A stretch of DNA of 50,043 nucleotides, from the IMG/VR virus record IMGVR_UViG_3300047508_000210, positions 1 to 50,043 of that record. One strand, 5' to 3'. The notes under the pieces were generated by a model. That model made no database searches, had not been told where the DNA came from, and saw only the letters and a program-made list of their open reading frames with translations. Below are positions 40,649 through 48,140 of this stretch, piece after piece. Source of the DNA: a virus. A program made the translations under genes and the position numbers. Positions within the stretch are counted from its first letter, which is position 1. Every line of letters begins with the position of its first letter.

Positions 40649-42486
40649 CAATACGCTCCCGGTGGGATCGAACGGGCGTTGCCGGTGACGTTGAGGGGAG
40701 TTGAACAACTTGAAGTTGTACCAACTATGGATGCTGGTCCGGGCTTGAGGGTGAGGTTGGGGATGGTGTTCGGGATGATTACGCCGTTGGGACCAAAAAC
40801 AAGGGACTGGAACAGCGATGACTGCGCGGTGCCAGGGGTTAGGATGATTTCGTTGGTATGGTTCGCATCGTCGGTGGGGGAGAAACCGGTAGGGCCATAG
40901 AAACCGTTGCCGCCGTTGAAGAAGGAGCCGTTGGCGGCATAGGTGCCGTCGGGGTTTTGGAGCCAGTAGACGAGCTGTCCCAACGATAGATTGTGGTCGG
41001 CGGTCGTGCCGTGTTGGCCGTTCCATGAAATGGTTGGGGCGATGTTGTTGCAAATGCGGAATCCGTAGCCTGTGGAGATGCCGGGGGGATTGGCGGCACG
41101 GGCGATGTTGGTTCCGTCGGAGATGACGGTGTTACCGGCGATGATGGAGGTTGTGTCGGCGGAGTCGGCTAGGATGCCGATGAGTCCGCCGGTTACGAGG
41201 ACGTTGTTGGTGTATTGCATGTTGAGAAATTGGAGGTTGTTGTCGCCGGAGTAATCGTTGAAGCCGTTGCTGGGTGTGGGGAATTTGTTGGTGGGGTCGT
41301 ACATGTCAATGACGGTGTTGGAGTCAACGATGCCGTTGTTGTATTGCAGCCAAGTAATGCCTGGATGGGGGACGCTGTACCATTGGATGTCGTCTACGTG
41401 GGCGTAGACGAGGACGGGACCAGTCCCCGGCGTGCATGGGCCTGACGCTGGGCAGTTAGGGGCAGGTTGGCTTAGGTCAACCGCGTCGTGGATAAAGTTG
41501 TGGGTGATGGTGACGTTGCTACCACCGGGATTGATGGCGTCATCGGCGAAGTGATCGAACTCGTTGTTGGCGATGAGGGATTTCTGGGCGACGTTCGCGA
41601 GGAGGAAATGCCCGTCGTGGAAATGGTTGTTGGTGATGGAGATGCAAAAGGTGTTGGCGGCTTGGGCGCTGCCTTGGACGGACATTAGCTGGCTGGTTTG
41701 GTTGTACCAATCGATCTGGGCCCATGTAGCGGCGGTGGAGCGATCGGCGTTGGAGATGTCGTTGTTGTCGAAGATGATGTCATGGGTTTGTAGTGGGCCG
41801 GTGTAGTAATAGCCCTCGCCGCCGCCAGCGTCACCGATGCCGATGGCAAGGCCGGACATGTAGCTGGAGACGATGTTTTGGAACTTGATCCCGGAGAAGC
41901 GGAGGTTGTTGGTATCGGCGATTTGGAGAGAGTTGATGACTGGGGTTTGGTTAGGGCCAGCCATGAAGGTGAGGAAGGATGGGTTGTTGATGACGGTGCC
42001 GGGAGCCGCGATGTTAAGGCTGCCGTAGTTGCCGGACATGAGGATGATGGCATCGCCGGGGGAGATTGGAGAGTTGGGGTTGATTGAGATTAACGTTGGG
42101 TTGTTGGGGCTAGGGCCAGTTGGGCCGGGGAGATCGGCATAGGCCCATGGAACGGGGTTGACGGGTGGGATTTGGGGGAAGGTGATGGCGTGGGTGTATG
42201 GGGCGGTGGAAAGGAGGGGGAAGGGATAGCCGGGGGTGATGGAGGTGTTGGGTTGGGAGAATATGGCTTGGATGTCGTGCCATGGGGTGATGGCGGTGCC
42301 TTGGGAGGATAGGGGGATGCCTGCCGCGGTCCATTGCGCGGCGGTTTTGCCGTTGACGGGATCGAAGTACCATGTGTGGGCGAAGGTGGAGGGGGGAGCG
42401 GTGCAGCCGGGGTAAACCGCTGGGATGGATTGGGCAATGGCGGTGGTTGGGAGTAGGGCGAGGATGGCGAAGAGGGAGGTTTTCAT
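40648..42486 (-). CDS. Exported beta-helix protein encoded in the early block
   Basis: Encodes 612 residues. Signal peptide MKTSLFAILALLPTTAIAQ (1-19). From about 120 a right-handed parallel beta-helix (Beta_helix/PbH1-type coils): VINSLQIADTNNLRFSGIKF, ISITNNHFHDGHF, VTITHNFIHDAVD, GIVDSNTVIDMY. Similar folds are pectate lyases, alginate epimerases and tailspikes. Six or seven cysteines. Its gene lies between small early genes and the nuclease, on the strand opposite to all virion genes, so it is unlikely to be an ordinary tailspike. A secreted early depolymerase or surface modifier is possible; substrate unknown. Confidence 0.7.
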   Translation of the reverse strand: MKTSLFAILALLPTTAIAQSIPAVYPGCTAPPSTFAHTWYFDPVNGKTAAQWTAAGIPLSSQGTAITPWHDIQAIFSQPNTSITPGYPFPLLSTAPYTHAITFPQIPPVNPVPWAYADLPGPTGPSPNNPTLISINPNSPISPGDAIILMSGNYGSLNIAAPGTVINNPSFLTFMAGPNQTPVINSLQIADTNNLRFSGIKFQNIVSSYMSGLAIGIGDAGGGEGYYYTGPLQTHDIIFDNNDISNADRSTAATWAQIDWYNQTSQLMSVQGSAQAANTFCISITNNHFHDGHFLLANVAQKSLIANNEFDHFADDAINPGGSNVTITHNFIHDAVDLSQPAPNCPASGPCTPGTGPVLVYAHVDDIQWYSVPHPGITWLQYNNGIVDSNTVIDMYDPTNKFPTPSNGFNDYSGDNNLQFLNMQYTNNVLVTGGLIGILADSADTTSIIAGNTVISDGTNIARAANPPGISTGYGFRICNNIAPTISWNGQHGTTADHNLSLGQLVYWLQNPDGTYAANGSFFNGGNGFYGPTGFSPTDDANHTNEIILTPGTAQSSLFQSLVFGPNGVIIPNTIPNLTLKPGPASIVGTTSSCSTPLNVTGNARSIPPGAY

Positions 42487-42493
42487 GGGCGGC

Positions 42494-42685
42494 TCACTTG
42501 GCGGCTAGGACTGCCGTGTAGACGGAGAGGATCATGGCCCGGACTTCGGGGGTGTCTTTTTGCTGGGCGTACCAAGGGAGGTGGGCGTTCATAGCTTCTA
42601 TGGCGACTAGGTATTGGTGTTCGGTCATGAGAGGAATTCCTATTGAGTAGTCTTTTACTGCGGCTGCAAATCCGTCAAGGACCAT
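42494..42685 (-). CDS. Small hypothetical protein
   Basis: Encodes 63 residues from ATG at 42685 (TAATG overlap), MVLDGFAAAVKDYSIGIPLM..., then a helical MTEHQYLVAIEAMNAHLPWY and a short tail. AGGAA suits an internal start at 42628, giving 44 residues; either start may be used. Eight bases before the exported beta-helix gene, so probably co-transcribed. Confidence 0.5.
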   Translation of the reverse strand: MVLDGFAAAVKDYSIGIPLMTEHQYLVAIEAMNAHLPWYAQQKDTPEVRAMILSVYTAVLAAK

Positions 42686-42924
42686 TAGAGCTTCCTACGT
42701 TTGAAGGTTGGGGTGGAGGATGGTTCCTCGGGGGCAACGCGGACAATGTCGAGGATATCGGCGAGCGTGCTGGTGGCACGGCTGGGCTTTTGGCCTTGGG
42801 ACTTGAGCTGTCGCATGCGCCGAGCGTTGGCGATTAGGGCGGTGATGTCGTCGTGGTCTAGTGGTGGGTCTTTGTGGTTGATTTCGTCAATGCGGAGCAT
42901 GAGCGTGTCGATTTCATTTGCCAT
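42685..42924 (-). CDS. Small charged hypothetical protein
   Basis: Encodes 79 residues: MANEIDTLMLRIDEINHKDP, DDITALIANARRMRQLKSQG and a basic end FKRRKL. Predicted helical and partly disordered. The first 11 bases overlap the previous gene. Function unknown. Confidence 0.6.
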   Translation of the reverse strand: MANEIDTLMLRIDEINHKDPPLDHDDITALIANARRMRQLKSQGQKPSRATSTLADILDIVRVAPEEPSSTPTFKRRKL

Positions 42925-43159
42925 CGTTCATATCCATGTATTCTCCCCGTTCCATTTCGTTGTCGCCCCAATATAGATCGCTACGTTCTTTGATAGACTT
43001 TAGTTCTTGGTGGATGATATCGCGCGCTTGCTCGGTCCAGCCACGGCCGAAGAGTTGTTGCATGTAGACCACGTCCTCGGCATAGAGGTTAAGGTTGGTG
43101 CGGTGGAAGGTTGGATTGGGCAAGCTGCGTAAGGCCTTCTGCACGATGTCGCTGGTCAT
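42914..43159 (-). CDS. Small acidic hypothetical protein
   Basis: Encodes 81 residues: MTSDIVQKALRSLPNPTFHR, YAEDVVYMQQLFGRGWTEQA, DIIHQELKSIKERS and an acidic end. ATGA overlap with the previous gene. Function unknown. Confidence 0.6.
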   Translation of the reverse strand: MTSDIVQKALRSLPNPTFHRTNLNLYAEDVVYMQQLFGRGWTEQARDIIHQELKSIKERSDLYWGDNEMERGEYMDMNDGK

Positions 43160-43347
43160 GACTTGGGCAGGTAGTTTAGGAAAATTCGTTGTGTTAAATT
43201 GTGCGCTGATTGCTCGAATTCCTCCTTGGTTTCCATATCGAGGTTCTTTTTGTCGGTGTCATCTGCTGGGCGAAGTAGCTTGCCCTCCTCGATGTCCTTA
43301 ACCCAAAGGGAGTTGGTTATGTTCATGTATGTGAGACGTTCGGTCAA
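43156..43347 (-). CDS. Small hypothetical protein with TTG start
   Basis: Encodes 63 residues. TTG at 43347 overlaps the previous stop (TTGA) and has GGAG about eight bases upstream; the internal ATG at 43326 lacks such a site. Sequence: TERLTYMNITNSLWVKDIEE, then RPADDTDKKNLDMETKEEFE and a C-terminal helix. The same TTGA junction couples the polymerase gene. A much longer open frame upstream is a shadow of neighbouring genes. Confidence 0.5.
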   Translation of the reverse strand: MTERLTYMNITNSLWVKDIEEGKLLRPADDTDKKNLDMETKEEFEQSAHNLTQRIFLNYLPKS

Positions 43348-43556
43348 AACGATAACTCCACGCTGCGTTTCATGATGAAGATGGTGTTGGGGAGCGCAGG
43401 TTTGCAGATCATGATGCCGAGGGTTTCGCGGCAACCTGGGAATTGGTTGGTGATTTGCTGGGTGAGGGCATTGACGTTGTTGGTTTCGACGAAGAGGCCG
43501 ATGGTTTCGGTGGTGGCGCGATCGAGCAGCGCGGCGAGGGTTGCTTGAGCGATCAT
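43344..43556 (-). CDS. Small hypothetical protein
   Basis: Encodes 70 residues from ATG at 43556 (ATGA overlap): MIAQATLAALLDRATTETIG, LFVETNNVNALTQQITNQFP, then LGIMICKPALPNTIFIMKRS. Alpha/beta in appearance. The open frame extends upstream, but the coupled start is preferred. Function unknown. Confidence 0.55.
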   Translation of the reverse strand: MIAQATLAALLDRATTETIGLFVETNNVNALTQQITNQFPGCRETLGIMICKPALPNTIFIMKRSVELSF

Positions 43557-43864
43557 GCTGCGTCCTCGATTGAGAGAATGTTGGAACCATGCCGTTCGAT
43601 GTACACCCACCAATGCCCGACTGAATCCTCGCGAGGCTTGCGAACGACGAGGGGGTCATAGGGCGATCGCCCGTGACGGGGATCGTCGGGTTTGTAGAGG
43701 CGTTCCGTTTCCTCGCGATGGAGGGCCCGGGCGTTGCACATGCGGAGTTGGAAGGTGTTGGCCTCGGCGTAAGACTCGAACTCAACGCGGGTTGGTTTGT
43801 CGATGGCACGGTCGAACACATCGATGCAGTCGTGGTAGGCGTCTAGGCGTTGAGGTAGGCTCAT
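43553..43864 (-). CDS. Hypothetical protein (103 aa)
   Basis: Encodes MSLPQRLDAYHDCIDVFDRA..., FQLRMCNARALHREETERLY, then a Pro/Asp/Arg loop and GHWWVYIERHGSNILSIED. ATGA overlaps at both ends. Its alpha-then-beta layout suggests a folded domain; no family recognised. Confidence 0.6.
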   Translation of the reverse strand: MSLPQRLDAYHDCIDVFDRAIDKPTRVEFESYAEANTFQLRMCNARALHREETERLYKPDDPRHGRSPYDPLVVRKPREDSVGHWWVYIERHGSNILSIEDAA

Positions 43865-44088
43865 TTTCTTAGCTCCACGATAACGGGGACGTAGTGGTCG
43901 TCGGTTTCAATCTGGTATTCGTTGAGATAGACTTCTCGATGGTGCTTCCAGTCATCCTCACCTTTGGACCAGATGAATTTGGGGAATTTCCTGTTAGCAT
44001 GGGCGATTAAATCGCTAACGCAGTTGCTGCAACCACCATCGGCGAAACCTATCAGTCGAGCAACTTCCCTAGCTTCTTTTAGCGTCAT
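43861..44088 (-). CDS. Hypothetical protein (75 aa)
   Basis: Encodes MTLKEAREVARLIGFADGGC..., SNCVSDLIAHANRKFPKFIW and HYVPVIVELRK. The GGCSNCVSDL segment with two cysteines could bind metal. ATGA overlap with the next gene; 70 bases separate it from the upstream interrupted gene. Confidence 0.6.
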   Translation of the reverse strand: MTLKEAREVARLIGFADGGCSNCVSDLIAHANRKFPKFIWSKGEDDWKHHREVYLNEYQIETDDHYVPVIVELRK

Positions 44089-44158
44089 GTTGCTGGCATC
44101 CTGCGATTGTCCTTAGATGATACGGGATTTTTTGGATTTGTCAAGTTGAGGGTGCGGA

Positions 44159-44366
44159 TTAGTTCACGCCGAACTGGCATCCACAGTTGGGGCAGTTCAC
44201 AACGTACTCTGGGTGTCCTTCATCTTCAACCTTGTCGGCGTGGAGTTGGCAGTATAGGCCGAGGGGGATGTGCGGCCTTGCCCATCCAAGATTGCCCAAT
44301 GGCGATTGCGGCTGCTGGTTCACCACAGTTCTCCCATTGACATAGCCCTTCGATTTTGGTTATCAT
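44159..44366 (-). pseudogene. Interrupted small zinc-ribbon gene (one-base frameshift)
   Basis: ATG at 44366 (ATGA overlap) reads MITKIEGLCQWENCGEPAAA and continues to KAAH, then goes out of frame to a TGA at 44226-44228. In another frame the same stretch continues as IPLGLYCQLHADKVEDEGHP and ends with a knuckle CPNCGCQFGVN, stopping at 44159. Joined at the five-base C run (minus strand, 44263-44267), the two parts make a protein of about 68 residues with C-x4-C, C-x2-H and C-x2-C-x-C metal-binding pairs. Sequencing error, real mutation or programmed +1 shift are all possible. Confidence 0.55.
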
Positions 44367-44593
44367 TGCAACTTGCCCACCATCATTTTCTCGATCTTGG
44401 ACCGGACCAGCGCCATCATTTGGGACATCCCCCGCCAGCCGGTGGCCATTAGTTCATCGCGGTGGGTGTCCTCGGTTTGGTGCAGGTGGCCCATGACCGC
44501 GCAGAGTTCTTCGCATTCGATCAGGTGTTCGCGGAGTTTCATGTAGGTTTCGCCACGGGTGACGATACCTGCGACACGTTCGTATTTTTTCAT
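44363..44593 (-). CDS. Hypothetical helical protein (76 aa)
   Basis: Encodes MKKYERVAGIVTRGETYMKL..., REHLIECEELCAVMGHLHQT and MSQMMALVRSKIEKMMVGKL: three helices with two cysteines. ATGA overlaps at both ends. Function unknown. Confidence 0.6.
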   Translation of the reverse strand: MKKYERVAGIVTRGETYMKLREHLIECEELCAVMGHLHQTEDTHRDELMATGWRGMSQMMALVRSKIEKMMVGKLQ

Positions 44594-44901
44594 GATCGAG
44601 TCCTTGAGAGGTAGTCGCGTTCTTCTTTGGTTAGATAGCGGTGCTGTTGGGCTTCGAAATCACCTATGAGATTGTTGATTATGTTTTGTTCAAGGATTAT
44701 ATCTTCGGGCTTTCGGTTGGAGATTTCGTCAAGGGTTTTGCCATAGGTTGGGTCAAGCTTGGCAATGATGCGGGATAAAGCATTGAACTGGAGGGATACA
44801 AGGGTTGAAAGCCGCTCCACCTTTACTTCGAGATGGACATTGGACTCTTGGACTTGTGCCCAAGCGCTGAGCATTTGGTTCCAGTGTTTGGGTTTGGTCA
44901 T
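44590..44901 (-). CDS. Hypothetical coiled-coil protein (103 aa)
   Basis: Encodes MTKPKHWNQMLSAWAQVQES..., a coiled coil (VHLEVKVERLSTLVSLQFNA) and a charged second half ending KEERDYLSRTRS. ATGA overlaps with both neighbours. Function unknown. Confidence 0.6.
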   Translation of the reverse strand: MTKPKHWNQMLSAWAQVQESNVHLEVKVERLSTLVSLQFNALSRIIAKLDPTYGKTLDEISNRKPEDIILEQNIINNLIGDFEAQQHRYLTKEERDYLSRTRS

Positions 44902-45239
44902 GAAATTGCCCTTCGCTTGAACAACGCAGGTTGATCGGATTGGAAGATGACGGACATGATGTCATCGTGGGCGGACGGGAGATCGATGTTGTTTTCGGCA
45001 GGTTTGTATTCGTGGGTTTCGAGATGCGGGTCTTTTTCAATGGCCTCGATGGCATAGGCTAGGGCCTCGGCCGGACCGATGCGGGATTGCCCGTAGCCCA
45101 CGGCGTTGACGCAGCCGTTCACCTTTTGTTCTAGGGGTTTGACGAGGCACGCCTCCCATATGGTTAGTTCGTACCCCCGGAGATAGTGGAGGTAATATCC
45201 CCGATCCACGAACTCGGCGAACAAGTCATCGAGGGTCAT
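44898..45239 (-). CDS. Hypothetical protein with phage sample/ABA sandwich-like segment (113 aa)
   Basis: Encodes MTLDDLFAEFVDRGYYLHYL..., WEACLVKPLEQKVNGCVNAV, then GPAEALAYAIEAIEKDP. The strand-strand-helix order with a final APAEAL-type helix is like small phage proteins that predict an alpha/beta sandwich; function unknown. It begins after a short hairpin-rich gap with no clear ribosome-binding site. Confidence 0.55.
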   Translation of the reverse strand: MTLDDLFAEFVDRGYYLHYLRGYELTIWEACLVKPLEQKVNGCVNAVGYGQSRIGPAEALAYAIEAIEKDPHLETHEYKPAENNIDLPSAHDDIMSVIFQSDQPALFKRRAIS

Positions 45240-45288
45240 GGAGACACCATACAGTTGTGTTGTCTCGTACCCGCCTTGCGGCGCCCGA
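45240..45288 (-). promoter_or_regulatory. Short intergenic with two stem-loops
   Basis: GAGACA (45240-45245) pairs with TGTCTC (45260-45265), and CGCC-TTGC-GGCG forms a second hairpin at about 45272-45283 (GCAA loop on the minus strand). Together they fill the leader of the next minus-strand gene and may limit or regulate its translation. Confidence 0.4.
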
Positions 45289-45594
45289 TCATTTGATAAG
45301 CCCCATTTGGGTTAGGATTTTGTCAGCCATTGCACGGTCGATGGAGTCGCCTTTCATGAAGTTGGAGGTGCCGTAGCCGGATGGGACAGGGGCGAGGTAG
45401 TCGCCATCTATGCGGTGGAGGCCCAAGATAGTGAACAGATGGGCTATACCACGATGATCGTAGTTTACGGTTTCGATGTAGGGGCCTTTCTTCCCGGGGA
45501 TTTCGATGTAGATATCTCGCCCATTCGCCCAGACTCTGAGGGCGGAAGAAGGAGCCCCCGAAGGGGCTAAGGAGTCAGTGGGGGATTTGGTCAT
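45289..45594 (-). CDS. Hypothetical protein (101 aa)
   Basis: Encodes a Ser/Pro-rich N-terminus, then ALRVWANGRDIYIEIPGKKG, then IAHLFTILGLHRIDGDYLAP and a C-terminal helix. Small alpha/beta domain. ATGA overlap with the previous gene. Function unknown. Confidence 0.6.
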   Translation of the reverse strand: MTKSPTDSLAPSGAPSSALRVWANGRDIYIEIPGKKGPYIETVNYDHRGIAHLFTILGLHRIDGDYLAPVPSGYGTSNFMKGDSIDRAMADKILTQMGLIK

Positions 45595-45848
45595 AGTACA
45601 AACCCACAGATATAGACGGCGATGAAGGGGCCGTCTTTGATGACTTCATGGCTACAATGGTGATAGTCGGGGTCACGATTGGTAAGTTCGTCGTTTAGTT
45701 TGTGGATTGCGTCGTTATCTTCTGCGTTGATGTAATAGCCCATGCTTTGCTGGGCTAGATCGATGATGGTATCGTCAACTCCCTCTATTAGGATGAAGGC
45801 TTTGGTATCATCAGGGACTTCTTCCCAAATTAGGAGATGTCTGGTCAA
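45591..45848 (-). CDS. Hypothetical protein (85 aa)
   Basis: Encodes MTRHLLIWEEVPDDTKAFIL..., DDTIIDLAQQSMGYYINAED, then FIAVYICGFVL. Strand-helix-strand pattern. ATGA overlaps at both ends. Function unknown. Confidence 0.6.
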   Translation of the reverse strand: MTRHLLIWEEVPDDTKAFILIEGVDDTIIDLAQQSMGYYINAEDNDAIHKLNDELTNRDPDYHHCSHEVIKDGPFIAVYICGFVL

Positions 45849-46081
45849 CGGAGCAATCTCCCTCGACCGGCGTCGTTCATAGCCTTGCGGAAAGCTATCG
45901 ATGTGTTAATGTCATTTCGGCGGAGACGTTCCTCGAAGTAGTGATCATCAATAGCGATGGGGATGGGCGTTGCCTTGGGGAGCGGGATGTACTTGGGATA
46001 GATCGGCTTAACAACGCACCATGAGATACGGAGTCGTCCGATTGAGAGCCAGTGAAGCCCTCCGATTTTGCGGTATTTCAT
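45845..46081 (-). CDS. Hypothetical basic protein (78 aa)
   Basis: Encodes MKYRKIGGLHWLSIGRLRIS..., then a Pro/Ile segment and DHYFEERLRRNDINTSIAFR with a basic tail. AGGAGG seven bases before ATG 46081 decides that start over the GTG at 46084. The stop of the previous gene overlaps as TGATG. Function unknown. Confidence 0.6.
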   Translation of the reverse strand: MKYRKIGGLHWLSIGRLRISWCVVKPIYPKYIPLPKATPIPIAIDDHYFEERLRRNDINTSIAFRKAMNDAGRGRLLR

Positions 46082-46281
46082 CACAGTGCCTCCTCGATTG
46101 GCTTGCAGATATGACGGGACTTTTTGCCTTCACCGTCTGGTACTGTTAGCGACTCTTTCCAGTTGGCTTCACATTCCGCGATGGAGTGAGTGGGGTAGAT
46201 ATAGACGATATGCTGAACGCTTTGCCACACCTCACATTCTGGCGACGTTGTGAGACACATCCATAGAATGAACATGTACAT
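46081..46281 (-). CDS. Hypothetical protein with hydrophobic start (66 aa)
   Basis: Encodes MYMFILWMCLTTSPECEVWQ, then VQHIVYIYPTHSIAECEANW and a charged C-terminus. Three cysteines. The hydrophobic start is too short for a sure membrane helix. The open frame continues upstream into the previous gene, but that part is a shadow. No ribosome-binding site is seen before ATG 46281; a hairpin sits there. Confidence 0.5.
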   Translation of the reverse strand: MYMFILWMCLTTSPECEVWQSVQHIVYIYPTHSIAECEANWKESLTVPDGEGKKSRHICKPIEEAL

Positions 46282-46290
46282 GGGGGATAG

Positions 46291-46318
46291 TTGGAAGGGG
46301 TTATTAGCCCCTTTCCAA
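46291..46318 (-). promoter_or_regulatory. Stem-loop between early genes
   Basis: TTGGAAGGGG (46291-46300) pairs with CCCCTTTCCAA (46308-46318), one bulged base, loop TTATTAG. No T-run follows on either strand. It lies just before the gene starting at 46281 and may be a processing site, weak terminator or translational control element. Confidence 0.5.
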
Positions 46319-46334
46319 TCCCTGGGGTTGGAGT

Positions 46335-47087
46335 TTAGACCAAATCCATCATCTCGGCTGTGACCCAATAGGGGACATCGCCGTTGTTGGATTGCCAATC
46401 TTTCCATGACATGTTGGAGGGCTTGAGCCAGTAAGGCCGGGACATGGGGCGATCAGACTGTGAATCCCCACTTGGCGTAGGCGAGGGAACGCTTGTATTG
46501 CCGACATCCGGGGCTGTGGATGTAGTACCATCGGCAACACTTGCATTGGTAGGGCTGGCCTCACTCTGACCACCACTCTGGTCCGAATATCTCGGCTCTG
46601 GTCCAGATCGCGATGTCGGATCGGCGAAAGGGACTTGGACAATCGGCCTTTCCCAAGCGGGAATGTCAGCGGCGGGTGAGGTAGCCTCTCCAGTCATCTG
46701 GCCCGATTGGCCAGAGGTCTCCCCGACGTGTAAAGGGTTTGGGAGAACAACCTCCGGCGGCGGAGCAGCAACCGGCTTGGGGTCAACCAACTCAATCACC
46801 CCACCAAGGCGGTCCATAACGTGGCGAGCCTGTTCAAGCAGTAGTTCAGTGTTGACCTTATGGCCCTGCTCACTTTTGGTGGCGTGGGCTAGGTCAGCCT
46901 CCAGCTTTACGACCTGATCGCCAAGTTCGGTGTTGCGGGAGGAGAGGAAGGCGATGCGGGCATTGAGTTTGTCAATCTCAGCCTTGGCATCGGTAAGGTC
47001 GGCTTCAACCTGCGGGAGTTTGTCGAGGGCGGCTGCCATCTCGACGAATGAACTGGCCAGACTACGGCCGATTTCGGTGTTTGTCAT
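46335..47087 (-). CDS. Hypothetical coiled-coil protein with disordered linker (250 aa)
   Basis: N-terminal helices and coiled coil (about 10-100: QVEADLTDAKAEIDKLNARI, AFLSSRNTELGDQVVKLEAD), then a long Pro/Ser/Thr/Gly-rich linker (about 105-215), then a compact Trp-rich end (SRPYWLKPSNMSWKDWQSNN, YWVTAEMMDLV). The end could be an interaction motif. AAGGA about 12 bases upstream of the start. It follows a 350-bp non-coding gap and probably starts a transcript. Confidence 0.6.
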   Translation of the reverse strand: MTNTEIGRSLASSFVEMAAALDKLPQVEADLTDAKAEIDKLNARIAFLSSRNTELGDQVVKLEADLAHATKSEQGHKVNTELLLEQARHVMDRLGGVIELVDPKPVAAPPPEVVLPNPLHVGETSGQSGQMTGEATSPAADIPAWERPIVQVPFADPTSRSGPEPRYSDQSGGQSEASPTNASVADGTTSTAPDVGNTSVPSPTPSGDSQSDRPMSRPYWLKPSNMSWKDWQSNNGDVPYWVTAEMMDLV

Positions 47088-47438
47088 TTGGGCTTGTGAT
47101 CCTTGTGGTTATGGGTGGCTTTAATGTCACCGGACATTGTCTCGCACCCATCTTGGGAAGGGGGAAGCGGCGATCCTGAGATTGGTGTGGGTTAAGCTTT
47201 TGGCCATACCAACTTTTGTAACCGTCTCTCATTGCTCGCCGCTATATTCTAGGGTTTACACAGACCCTACAACTGTTGGTATCCTGAGGATGTGGGGTGG
47301 ATCGGCGGGGGTTGAGTAGCTACCCCGCTTCTTCGCACTGTTCCTCATTGCTACCAAGTGGCTACATCCGACGGTTTAGTGTCCGCCTCACTCTGCTGTC
47401 AATGATAGGTCCGCCAGACCGACCGTCTACCTCACTCC
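47088..47438 (-). promoter_or_regulatory. Non-coding gap, probable leader/promoter region
   Basis: About 350 bases without a convincing gene. It holds an inverted repeat AGGGT...ACCCT (about 47252-47267), a hairpin AATGTCaccgGACATT at about 47123, and on the minus strand TTGACA (47402-47397) followed 17 bases later by CTAAAC. Hairpin CTCACT-CCTT-AGTGAG (47431-47446) spans the stop of the upstream gene. Promoter assignment is weak. Confidence 0.35.
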
Positions 47439-48128
47439 TTAGTGAGCCGTATGCGCCGGGGTATCGCCCTTACGAACCGGAACCGGGCCTTTGCCCTTAC
47501 CAGCACGCTTGAGTGGAAGCCCAGCTTGGGTCTTAGACAGCGTCTCCGCCTTTCGCTTAGCCTTCTCCGCTTCCAGTTCTGCAACCTTCTTCGGATCTTC
47601 CTGAGCGATAGACAGAACATCTACCTCGGCAGTATCCTCAGCAAGGCGAGCGTCGATAGCTGCCTTGGCCTTGGCGATGTAAAACTCCTCACGTTCAGCA
47701 AGCAATTTCTTGGCTGCCTCGGTAATGAGTTTTGCAGGGACCGTGGAGATACGCTTCTTCGCGGCCTTGAGGCGATCACGAACAACTTCCTTGCACTGAC
47801 GAAGGGCCTCGGTGAGAACTTCCTTGGGTTCCTTCGACGCGGACTTGGAGGTTGTGCGTTTCGCAACCTTGCCGGACTTGATTTCGGCATAGTTCTCGGC
47901 GGCTTTTGCTAGGGCCTCCGTCTTTGCCGTTTCGGCTTCTTCTCCCGACAGCTTGGTCGGGGCGGGAAGCTTAGACATCTTGGCGTTGAGCATGGTTTTG
48001 AAGTATTCAAACACCATAGCTTGCATAAGCCCGGGGTTTGAATCCAACATCGCCTCTACATCTTCGCTTTCGATGTCGAACGTCACGCCTTTGCCCGCTT
48101 TGCTAATCGGGATCGATAGGGTGGTCAT
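47439..48128 (-). CDS. Hypothetical Lys/Ala/Glu-rich helical protein (229 aa)
   Basis: Encodes MTTLSIPISKAGKGVTFDIE, then long charged helices (LMQAMVFEYFKTMLNAKMSK, EAETAKTEALAKAAENYAEI, DRLKAAKKRISTVPAKLITE) and a basic, disordered C-terminus. ATG 48128 has AAGAGGA ten bases before it; the ATG at 48140 touches that site and is less likely. It could be nucleic-acid-binding, judged only by charge. Non-coding structured gaps on both sides make it a separate unit. Confidence 0.6.
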   Translation of the reverse strand: MTTLSIPISKAGKGVTFDIESEDVEAMLDSNPGLMQAMVFEYFKTMLNAKMSKLPAPTKLSGEEAETAKTEALAKAAENYAEIKSGKVAKRTTSKSASKEPKEVLTEALRQCKEVVRDRLKAAKKRISTVPAKLITEAAKKLLAEREEFYIAKAKAAIDARLAEDTAEVDVLSIAQEDPKKVAELEAEKAKRKAETLSKTQAGLPLKRAGKGKGPVPVRKGDTPAHTAH

Positions 48129-48140
48129 CGAGTTTACCAT

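Noticed and set aside
40370-41053. 227-residue protein with a His/Arg/Pro-rich start
   Set aside because: The first 135 residues are the opposite-phase shadow of the beta-helix gene; the coupled ATG at 40648 gives the plausible protein.
43156-43821. Single 221-residue leftward protein
   Set aside because: Its N-terminal part is a low-complexity shadow of three better-supported coupled genes; only the end after the TTG at 43347 looks coding.
46663-47512. Rightward genes in the early block
   Set aside because: They are reverse-strand shadows of leftward genes or lie in gaps without ribosome-binding sites or recognisable proteins.
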